Of a stretch of DNA of 64,000 nt, positions 56,066 through 64,000 are shown piece by piece; within the stretch, counting starts at the first letter, position 1, and each line of letters opens with the position of its first letter. The stretch is from Enchytraeus crypticus. Lineage: Eukaryota; Annelida; Clitellata; Enchytraeida; Enchytraeidae. Location of the stretch: the NCBI GenBank assembly GCA_905160935.1, contig CAJHZI010000876.1:68501-132500 (forward strand). The letters are read 5' to 3'. Below the pieces are notes generated by a model, which was given only the letters and a program-made list of their open reading frames with translations, was not told the origin of the DNA and made no database searches. Position numbers and translations under genes: made by a program.

Positions 56066-56607
56066 TAAACTCTTAGTTTCAAATTTGAAACCCTAAGGCA
56101 AATTATGAAATTTATTACTGGTTCAGTTGATAGCAAATGGTATTTATTATGATCATTTTTCTGTGGAAGTACACCGGTTTAGCAAAACGTCCTTATTTGA
56201 CATTTTTATAGTAATAATTAAATTGCACCTTGTCTCTGAAGTATTGGATCAAATTTTAGCCAAGACATTTCCACTTAATTATAAACGTTTCAAAATATAG
56301 GCCTTGTGACAAAATTTATTTTTAAATTGATGAAGCATTCTATTTCATATTTCAGATATAGAAATAAAGCTACATATCTATGTTATGAACACTTGTTGGT
56401 CAACTTGCAATATTTTAAGAAAAGTACAGGAATAAATACCATATCTCTCCTCTGTTCATTGTCATATTTTTTACTCTGGTGAAGAATGTGGCAGTTATTA
56501 TGACGTCATGTATTTTAAGCACATTTACCATAAATCATTTTGGACATGTTTATATTAATCATCATTATTATAGTAGCCTAATGGTAAACAATTGCAACAT
56601 TATCCAA

Positions 56608-56750
56608 ACCAAACCATTTCGAACTCGAATCGAACTTTTGTGAGGTGGAAAGCAAGCCGAACAGAACCTGAACCCTTGTTAGAAGGAAGCTGTACCCGAA
56701 CCAAACTTTCATTTTCAACGAACCGAACCGAACTCAACTCTGGAAATTCA
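56608..56750. repeat. CCGAACC-type degenerate array (right)
   Basis: CCAAACCAAACC, AGCCGAACAGAACCTGAACC and GAACCGAACCGAACTCAAC. Same direction as the left array. Confidence 0.72.
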
Positions 56751-57007
56751 TAAAATTCCCATATCGAATTAATAGGCATTGAATGCATGTATTTGTTGTA
56801 AACAGCGCCGCAGTAAATAAAATTACACATTGGGACCTAGTGTAAAACTCTTTCAATCGGTAACTATGCAACGATATAATTAAACTATATTTTTAATTAA
56901 GTCAAGTTTATATTCACTAAATATAACTATTTCAATCATTAACTGTAATAGGGACCCAGTGTATAACTACTTCAACCATTAACTATAATCAGATATAATA
57001 GCTAGCA

Positions 57008-57650
57008 GGGGCCGATCCAGGAATTTTTTAAGGGGGGCCCGAAAATTTTTTAGAGTACATTTTTTTTGCTTAAGCCCCGCCTTCTTCGGGACATGTAACG
57101 CAATCAGACAAATTTCTGTAGAAGGGGGGGGGGGGGGCTCAAAATTTATTCACTACTTCGGCTCATAGAGCGAGTCTATCCCCTTAACTTACCCCCCCGC
57201 TTGTACCCGTATATCTGTTGTAAATTGTTTACTAAAGTCAGGGGAATACCTTAACTCCTACATTTGTTTTGCAAAAAGTAGGTTAATTTTGTTACCTCTG
57301 AAGAAACTCTGAAGATCTCGACGAATTGTAAAAGTGACCTAATTTTGGTGGTGGTGGAGGGGGGGCTTAACCTCTCCCATCAAAGGCTGTTGCACCACTA
57401 CTACGGGACAGAGTTCGCATTTTTTACTTAAATCCTTTTTGTTCCAATGCAAATTTTTTGTTCAAGTGAAAATTGAGAGCTAGTGAAACGGTCAATAATT
57501 TTTGGACCTCCTTCCATTATACAGGGCTCCTAGTATATTCTAGAAAAAATCGAGCTATTGGAAATGAGTTCCCCATCGTACCACAGGACATGTAACGCAA
57601 TCAGACAAATTTCTGTGGGGGGGGGGGGGCCCATATTATATATTCAACCT
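57008..57650. mobile_element. Relative of the 7271-7992 MITE, rearranged
   Basis: GGGGCCGATCCAGGAATTTT start, then GCCCCGCCTTCTTCGGGACA, GGCTCATAGAGCGAGT and GTAAAAGTGACCTAATTTT, all matching the other copy in reverse. A block ACATGTAACGCAATCAGAC occurs twice (57091, 57588), so the right part is duplicated. Contains G-runs of 13-14. Confidence 0.55.
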
Positions 57651-57751
57651 GTAACTATAATCACATAAGGGGGCCTAGTGCAGAACTTTTCACGCAGTTG
57701 CTATATTGCCCATGTACCGACACAACTTTTGGATGCCGTAACAGACTGTTG

Positions 57752-57865
57752 CTATCTCTCTTAGTGCACTGCCTACGGGCAGGTCCATGGTACATAACGC
57801 CTCCACTCTTCTCTGTCCTCCGCCCTCCTCCTCACTTCCACAAACGAGTGGGAACTGTTGTTATA
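57752..57865 (-). mobile_element. RTE-like LINE 3' fragment
   Basis: TCTCTCTTAGTGCACTGCC, ACGGGCAGGTCCATGGTA and ACGCCTCCACTCTTCTCTG; reverse complement of the RTE-like end. Confidence 0.75.
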
Positions 57866-57869
57866 CAAA

Positions 57870-58859
57870 TTATATAATTAACGGAAGCCCGACGCAGTAG
57901 AATCTTTTGTAAGGTGGTTTGCCGTCAAAATCTCAGTTTTTAAATTCTAAATTTTATCTTTTCCTTTAATAAAATATTTTTCCATCGCAATTGTTGATAC
58001 TATTAATATACTTGTAATTTTCTTCTTTTAATGACATTTTAGTTATCTTGAAAAAGTTTTCGAGGGACTTAATTTTGTTCGCGAAGTAATGCGGTCGCAA
58101 TAACAATATGGTGGCAATGTGATTAAAATTAAGTATGAAAACATTGTTTTAAAATCTTAAATTTCAAATTTATTACGTCCTAATATTTGCCTAATTCACA
58201 GGGCATCTATTTCACCTCATTGTGTTGTAGTAGTGTTTTTCTTAATCTATCTAAAGTAAAGGCGATGCACTTTTCGCAAAAGTTATCCGTGTTTTTAGGT
58301 TATAGTTTGATAGAATTCGCCGCTTTTTGTTCATATATCGTGTTAAGCGAGTGTTTTAGATTTAATCATAAGAAGGTCTTGCATAGTTTCTTATTTTATG
58401 AGGATTTCGATTTAGTTATTTGCTCACTCATCATTCTAATTGTTCCGGCAGTTTTAAAAATGTTTATAAATTCGAACAACAATTATATTATTATAGTTCT
58501 ACTATAAACAGTGACAACATCGAGCACTATGGAACCGAAGCCAGGACTATAGACCTAAAGAAAAATCAAAGGGTTCAAAAGCGATGCAAGTTAATTATCT
58601 AGAAAACCGTTCCAAATCTGATGAATTAACAGTTTAAACAACTGGAAATAAAGTTTGTGGAAAATGATATTAGTGGTTATTAATTACTGAATATTAAAGA
58701 CTGATATAATTTGGAATAAGGCATAATTTGATTGTATCATCAACATCTATTATATATTGACTGTGTAAATTGAATTGCTACTGTAGAAAATACCTTTCTA
58801 AAGTTGGATAATATCGATCTGTAGTAGTTGAGATACTTGGATATGACTAATTCTTAGCG
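57870..58859. other. 5' flank and 5' UTR of KMT2C/D
   Basis: A/T-rich. A 106-codon open frame at 58187-58507 (+) encodes a hydrophobic, low-information peptide without a recognised domain; it may be chance or an upstream ORF. A weak family I remnant covers 58500-58615. Confidence 0.4.
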
Positions 58860-61527
58860 ATGAGTGATAATAAAGGAGATGAAGCGGCCACGGCTGCCGA
58901 ACCTGTTTCAATGGAAGTGGCGGGAGAAAGTAGTTCTCTCGACAATTTCTCCATGGATAGAATGGACTGCGACGCCGGATCATATTCACCGTCTTCCGCC
59001 GGAACTGAGTCGATCGATGGCACCGCGTCCTCCAGCGCAGGTGAAGGTCGCCGTGCCTCAAGGTCAAGGTCGGGGGGTTCTACAGTTCGAGGGCCTGGCC
59101 GGCCGAAGAAGGAGAAAGAGACGAAGGAGCTGGAAGCAAAGAAGCCAGAGAGGTTAGAATGCTGTTTGCTAGCGCGTAGTGGAATTATACTGGATTAATA
59201 TTGGCTGGAGCAAGTAGCGAAGTCTGTAAGATGCTTGACCATGGATCAGTATGTGCAGAGGTCAAATCCTGGGCTCGCCCGTCACTGATGTCGCCTTCGA
59301 GTGAGGAAACTGACGTTAACTTTAGCTTTTTTAGCTTTTTATAATAGAGTGCATTAAATTGTTATAGCTGTGTGTACATCTGCTTGTGATTGGCTAATTA
59401 TTGCGAGGGGTTGATGCATTTTTGTTTTTTATGCAACGGATATGCCTTTTTTATTATATGATCAGGGCGAGAAATTGTAAATAAAGCTGTAATAGGTTAG
59501 AGATGTGATTTTATAGTCTTTGGTCAGGTTGAAGATCATCAAATTCTCCCAGATCTACGAGTTAGGACATCTTCATCATCATCACCATCTTCCCTTGAAT
59601 CCCAGTTCCACTATTGTCGAGATACGAATAGACAGTCTAAAATTCTCTCTGTCCTACGTCATATCATCAGCCAATCCCCTATTTGAGACTTTTCCCTTCG
59701 TTAAAATTTTTGTAGCAATTTCTGGAGCTTAGCTGCTCACCAATCAAATGCCTTCCCTGACATTGGTGTGGATCTTAGTGCTTTAGTCGCCTTCTATGAC
59801 ACGTGCAGTCACCGGTTGGTCAATTCTTCGAACAACCCGTACATGACACGGGGAATCCATGAGTTACGACAATTTTGATTTTTTTCAATTTCACTATATT
59901 TGCAGCAAAACTAGATTGTCTAGACGCAACACAGGAGGTGGCAACTCTGCGCCCCCGTCGAGCAGGGCCGACAGTCCCCTCGTCCATGATGACACCAGCA
60001 CTTCCACGGCGGGGTTTGACTCGACGTCGGGGTCGCTGGTGGACATTAAGGTGGAGCCTGGGATCTTGGAGGTGGAGCCACCTGGTGGACACAGCGAGGG
60101 TATGACTACGAGATCATCGGCAGCTCAAGTAAAATCCGAATCTGTCGCCTCCACGCAGGGTGGAATGGACGCATCGTCTGATAATACTTGTTAGTATTAC
60201 TCAAACTTGTTACTCTATCTGCAGAATTATACTTGTTAGTCAAGTCTATGTGCAGAATTATACTTGTTAGTCAGCTCTATCTGCAGAATTATACTTGATA
60301 ATCGGAATTTACTTAATATTTACTTTATATAATTTATTATTATATTTATTTATTTATTATTATATAATTTTAGTTTCTGTTTGATGCTACATATGTTGAT
60401 TCTCACTTTTGTCTGCTGATTTATCTGTTTTCACAATTATTTGTCAGTGTTTGATGAATTTCTAAATAAACATATGTACTACTACTACATCCCTGACATC
60501 ATCCCTTGATTTTTTGATCACCCGACTGGCTCTCGTTTAGGACCTTACTTCTCCTCAGCACATTTCTTTTAGGAGATTGGTCTGGGTGAATTGATCTTTA
60601 GTGATGTGGGCTGTTGGGGACGTCCCTGATATTATCACTGGATGAGAAAACGGACGTTAAACTTTTTTTACTAATAATATTATTATGATACTGGTTAGTC
60701 ATCTCTATCTCAGAATTCTACTTGAAAATTTACTTTAAATACCAAATCATGTGCCTCCTTTAATTTCTGCTAGTCAAACTATCCAGCCTACTGTCACAGA
60801 ATTTAAGCTCTGTTGTAACCACACTGCTCTAGTGTCCGAGTCTATGGTCTTCTTCAGTGCACTGCCTAGTGGCAGGTTCAAGGTACATAGTCATACTCAA
60901 AGTCTGTTTTCTCTCTCCATAAAAGCACTCCTTAGATTGATTGCGTGATTGATTGATTTCTTGATTGACTGATTGCTTGCTTGATTGATTGATAGATGAT
61001 TGCTTGATTGCTTGATTGATTGATTGCATGATTGATTGCAGGTGGCAGCAGTTCCAGTGGAAAGAAGGCAGCTGAAGGAAATTCTAGGTATCCACTGATT
61101 ATCAGTGAATTAATTGATTTTAAAATTTACGCTCTAATTTTAATTTATCACCTAATTATGCTATTGTATTATTGATTGAGTTATCTACTGGTTAAGAGAC
61201 TAAACAGTGGCGACGTCGGTAAGATACTCGACTGCAGATCAGTATGTGCGGGGTTCAAATCCTGAGCTTAGCCAGTCTTTTGCTGTTACTTGTTAATAAA
61301 TAATAGTCTCTGGTATGTGAAGGTAAATAAACAGGCATCTTTGTGCAACCTAATGGGAACCATCCCGTAAGCCATGCATTTCTTCCTAGCTCTAGGTTAC
61401 GTTAAGGTGCGGGTAAGGGAAAGTCTTTTGTTTTGAAGGGATTAACTGATTGATTGATGGAGTGCTCATTATGGAATGTGAAGTCAGAATGTGAAGTGTG
61501 TACCTTGGATCTGCAACTTGGTAGAAT

Positions 61528-61561
<34 letters not shown>

Positions 61562-63320
61562 TAAATCATCATTGCTGAAATATTGGCTTGAGCAGTCACT
61601 TGGATAAATTCCTAACATAGGATCATTACGTCAATCATCATCCTCTTCATCATCATCATCATCATCATCATCGCCATTCATCCCTAATATTATTTAGAGA
61701 AGCTGACTTTGTTGAACTAGCTTTTTAAGCTTGTATACGTTAATCTGAAGATTAAATGTTCTTTGATTTATTTATTGTAATATTTATTATAATGACTGGG
61801 CAAGGCAATCAAGAAACACTGAGCCACATGAAGTATGCTCTAACATTAATTTCTGTAAGAAGCTCAGCCTTTTTGATGGCTTCACCTACTGCACCCACTG
61901 CATGTGAAATCATATTTTGAGTAGGACTATATGTTTTTTAACTGCCACATGGCCGAGCTGGAGCCAGTGGCGAAGTCGGCAAGACACTCGACCGCGGATC
62001 AGTATTTGGGGGTTCAAATCCTGGGCACGCCCGTCACTGACATCGCTTTCGAGTGAGGAAACTGACGTTAACCTTACCTTTACCAGAGATTACAGAGCGA
62101 GTGAGAATATATGTTCATTTATTTCAGGTTATCGATGTCGTTAATGGAACGCGACGCTTACTCTTATCATACCACCAGGTATGTTCTTGTTTCTTACTCT
62201 TATCATACCACCAGGTATGTTCTTGTTTCTTACTCTTGTCATACCACCAGATATGTTCTTGTTTCTTACTCGTATCATACCACCAGATATGTTCTTGTTT
62301 CTTACTCATATCATACCACCAGATATGTTCTTGTTTCTTACTCATATCATACCACCAGGTATGCTCTTGTTTCTTACTCCTATCATAATACCAGGTATGC
62401 TCTTGTTTCTTATGAAAAATACTAAATGTTACTAACACAAATATTAAATATTAACTTATGCTTAACAGGTTGTGACGGTATAAAAAATAATGTATGGTAA
62501 TAAAATAATTGTGCTGCTATTTTGGTATTATTGGCTGTCAATGTTTTGCGGTACAACGGGATGTATCATTTAATTTCTGAAGATATCATTTATTATCTGA
62601 TTGTTTCCTCTCTCTCTTAGTGCACTGCCCACTGGCAGGTCCATGGTATTTAACGTCTTCCGTTTTCTCTTCATGTCCACCTTCAAGTGGACCTATAAAT
62701 CATCTAACATGATATGCCATTATTCTTAGGAGATTCTGCTTATGAAGATATGGGCCCCCTATGCCTTCCTCAGCTTCGACTAACTTTATTTACTGGGCAG
62801 GGGCATCATTCCCTGAGAAAACAATCCTGTCTACCCCGAAGCTATGTTTTATGATTTTACATTTTGACAATTAATAGCGACGTTTTGCATTAAATTCAGT
62901 GATAGGATGGACAGGGTCCCCTATGATATCGAAACAGACATTAAATTTAGAAATGTTAAATTTATAAAATTAAATTTCGGTATTATAAGCTGCGACTGTT
63001 TTGCGTTCCAGCGGTAGGATGGATCGGGTCTGTTCATTCTGTTCTCGGGGAGAAAAGAGTCTACTGGGTCAGGGTGATCTTACGCGCTATGAACCCACTC
63101 CAGGGTTTAACCCATTCCGTAAACTGGCCCAGAGCGGGGGGGTGGGCGCCTCGGGGGCCTCGGCACGGGCCGCTAGGGCTCAGAGGGGCAGCGGGTCAGC
63201 TGAAGGGGGTTTGGAGGAGGTAACAGGGGCTGGGGTGAGGCGGAGTTCAGCAAGTGTTGTGCTACCCAGGCCTGGCAAAGTAACGAGGAATTCATCGGCC
63301 AAAGCTCAACAGCTTGAGTC
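58860..63320 (+). CDS. KMT2C/D: KMT2C/KMT2D (MLL3/MLL4) histone H3K4 methyltransferase, N-terminal part (continues beyond window)
   Basis: Exons 58860-59152, 59906-60189, 61042-61087, 62128-62178 and 63012-63320, all GT-AG, with phases 2, 1, 2, 2, 2 that join without a stop; together about 327 codons. ATG 58860 has an in-frame TAA at 58848. Exon 1 is acidic and Ser-rich and ends in an AT-hook (RGPGRPKKEKE). Exon 2 is low-complexity. Exon 5 opens RVCSFCSRGEKSLLGQGDLT and continues RYEPTPGFNPF, the start of the first extended PHD module of KMT2C/D, whose human form reads CAFCYCGEKSSLGQGDL. The remaining PHD fingers, FYRN/FYRC and SET domain would lie to the right. The enzyme monomethylates H3K4 at enhancers within the COMPASS-like complex. 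Introns contain SINEs, and donors of exons 2 and 4 are tandemly reiterated (see separate entries). Confidence 0.88.
59203..59340 (+). mobile_element. SINE family A
   Basis: GCTGGAGCAAGTAGCGAAGTC to GAGTGAGGAAACTGACGTTA with a TTTAGCTTTT tail. Lies in KMT2 intron 1, 50 bp past the exon 1 donor. Confidence 0.85.
60181..60300 (+). repeat. Reiterated donor of KMT2 exon 2
   Basis: AATACTT|GTTAGT at 60190 recurs as TATACTTGTTAGTCA at 60235 and 60266 and decayed at about 60295, with CTATCTGCAGAATTA between; another relative at 60690-60725. Confidence 0.82.
60485..60680 (+). mobile_element. Family G repeat
   Basis: GGACCTTACTTCTCCTCAGC, GGGGACGTCCCTGATATT and GATGAGAAAACGGACGTTAA. A partial 3' end of the same family (CCTGACATCATCCC) sits at its left edge, so two insertions may overlap. 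In KMT2 intron 2. Confidence 0.7.
61197..61278 (+). mobile_element. SINE family A, 5' half
   Basis: AGTGGCGACGTCGGTAAGAT, GATCAGTATGTGCGG and GGTTCAAATCCTGAGC; stops before the 3' domain. A family H unit follows. Confidence 0.75.
61340..61525 (+). mobile_element. Family H repeat in KMT2 intron 3
   Basis: CCTAATGGGAACCATCCCGT, ATGGAGTGCTCATTATGGAA and TGGATCTGCAACTTGG. A reverse copy of its end lies at 60848-60945. Confidence 0.6.
61957..62090 (+). mobile_element. tRNA-derived SINE, family A (full-length reference copy)
   Basis: Head GCTGGAGCCAG, an exact Pol III A box TGGCGAAGTCGG and B box GGTTCAAATCC, then GGATCAGTATTTGGG, and a 3' domain GTCACTGACATCGC plus GAGTGAGGAAACTGACGTTA. Lies in KMT2 intron 3. 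Confidence 0.85.
62150..62410 (+). repeat. 7-copy, 36-bp tandem repeat carrying the KMT2 exon 4 donor
   Basis: Unit TTACTCTTATCATACCACCA plus G|GTATGTTCTTGTTTC. Donor positions 62179 (true), 62215, 62251, 62287, 62323, 62359, 62395. Copies 3-5 read AGATATGT, losing the GT; copies 1-2 have GTATGT and 6-7 GTATGC. Confidence 0.92.
62515..62925 (+). repeat. Partial copies of the KMT2 exon 5 acceptor block
   Basis: True block 62975-63030: GACTGTTTTGCGTTCCAG then CGGTAGGATGGATCGGGTC. Relatives at 62517-62560 (TCAATGTTTTGCGGTACAAC) and 62878-62925 (GACGTTTTGCATTAAATTCA, then GATAGGATGGACAGGGTCC). Confidence 0.72.
62605..62760 (-). mobile_element. RTE-like LINE 3' fragment in KMT2 intron 4
   Basis: CTCTCTCTTAGTGCACTGCC then CACTGGCAGGTCCATGGTAT and a decayed continuation ending near 62760. 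Confidence 0.75.
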
Positions 63321-63344
63321 GTAAGTGTTCTCCGTTGTTCCTCT

Positions 63345-63735
63345 TGCCTATGGCTATTTGATTCGTACAGAGTCGTTGTGATTCGTTGCTCTGTGATGAG
63401 TTATTGTGATTCATTGCTCTGTGATGAGTCGTTGTGATTCATTGCTCTGTGATCAATCAATCAATCTATCAATCAATAAATAAGAATTTAACGTCCGGTT
63501 CCTTGCCATAAGGCAATGTGATGAGTCATTATTGCTCTGTGCTCTGTGATGGGTCGTTGTGATTCTTTGCTCTGTGATGAGTCGTTGTGGCTCATTGCTT
63601 TGTGATGAGTCGTTGTTACTCTTTGCTCTGTGATGAGTCATTGTGACTCTTTGCTCTGTGATGAGTCATTGTAGCTCATTGCTCTGTGATGAGTCGTTGT
63701 GATTCGTTACTCTGTGATGAGTCATTGTGGCTCAT
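63345..63735 (+). repeat. 29-bp minisatellite after KMT2 exon 5
   Basis: GATGAGTCGTTGTGATTCAT plus TGCTCTGT units, about 10, interrupted by the CR1 tail at 63452-63520. GAGTCGT(T/A) echoes the exon 5 donor TTGAGTCGTAAGTG, so it may be another donor-derived array. Confidence 0.82.
63452..63520 (-). mobile_element. CR1/L2-like LINE 3' tail fragment inside a minisatellite
   Basis: ATCAATC repeats, AATTTAACGTCCGGTTCC and GCCATAAGGCAAT in reverse orientation. It interrupts the roughly 29-bp repeat that runs 63350-63735; TGTGAT flanks both sides as a possible target duplication. Confidence 0.8.
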
Positions 63736-64000
63736 TGCTCGGTGAGTGCTTGTTTCACTTTAAAGAAGTGCTTGTTTCACTGCGTCTAATCTAAAGCGCG
63801 CCACCCTCTTTCTTCGCGTAGGTAGCAAGCTGTAGCTGGGAACAATGAAGGTTGTAGTATTACATAGGCAATAGATGCTTAACCGGTGGAATTAGAGATG
63901 ATAAGTCACCCAGTTAATATGCAGACCTTAGTGGCTCAAAAAGTGTTTAGAAAATCTAAAAGTGACTAGGCGCCAGAAATTGCTACAGAATTTTCTAAAG

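Noticed and set aside
58187-58507. Small membrane-protein gene upstream of KMT2
   Set aside because: 106 codons, hydrophobic but A/T-driven, no homologue recognised and no supporting context; kept only as a note.
62150-62410. Regular 36-bp direct repeats resembling a CRISPR array
   Set aside because: There are no unique spacers, the repeats are contiguous, and the unit is an exon end plus splice donor in an animal gene.

Overview
This is animal nuclear DNA. Every gene is split by GT-AG introns whose phases join cleanly, and the proteins are metazoan: an LUBAC-type RBR ubiquitin ligase, Gemin5, and the start of a KMT2C/KMT2D (MLL3/4) methyltransferase. The intergenic and intronic DNA is A/T-rich and crowded with LINEs, tRNA-derived SINEs, microsatellites and minisatellites, as in many marine invertebrates. 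I cannot name the phylum from sequence alone.

Layout. (1) 1-5307 (+): last five coding exons of an RBCK1/HOIL-1-like RBR E3 ligase, cut by the left window edge. (2) 5308-14400: repeats, a probable hAT-type MITE, and a nearly whole RLE-type LINE on the minus strand (about 9500-12740). (3) 14400-19427 (+): a second RBCK1-like copy whose exons 2-5 have exactly the same lengths as copy 1. Its introns align too, so this is a segmental duplication, and each copy has since gained its own transposons. (4) 21481-22754 (-): a two-exon gene for an unrecognised 245-residue protein. (5) 23605-26600 (+): a 5'-truncated CR1/L2-like LINE. (6) 31485-39097 (+): a four-exon gene for a 1035-residue type II membrane protein with a glycosyltransferase-like body and a C-terminal tail of about 35 heptapeptides. 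(7) 46395-54583 (-): a complete three-exon Gemin5 gene. (8) 58860-63320 (+): the first five coding exons of KMT2C/D, divergent from Gemin5 and leaving the window on the right.

The most unusual signal is that exon edges are reiterated next to many splice sites. At most junctions examined in five unrelated genes, a piece made of the exon edge plus its splice site has been copied one to twelve times into the adjoining intron. The clearest cases are the third exon donor of the glycosyltransferase-like gene (12 copies, period about 138 bp), its exon 2 and exon 3 acceptors (3 and 4 extra copies), KMT2 exon 4 donor (7 copies, period exactly 36 bp, open reading frame), KMT2 exon 2 donor, and the Gemin5 exon 2 and exon 3 acceptors.

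The transposon landscape is also informative. The CR1-like LINE, the main tRNA-SINE and two further repeat families end in related 3' sequences, which suggests SINEs mobilised by a LINE. The CR1-like 3' tails are ATTG repeats and may have seeded the abundant TGAT-type microsatellites. One RTE-like LINE copy begins with a 115-bp fold-back. A 307-bp terminal-inverted-repeat element carries both tRNA-like promoter boxes and a telomere-like motif. No LTR retroelement, Polinton, CRISPR array or functional tRNA/rRNA gene was recognised.
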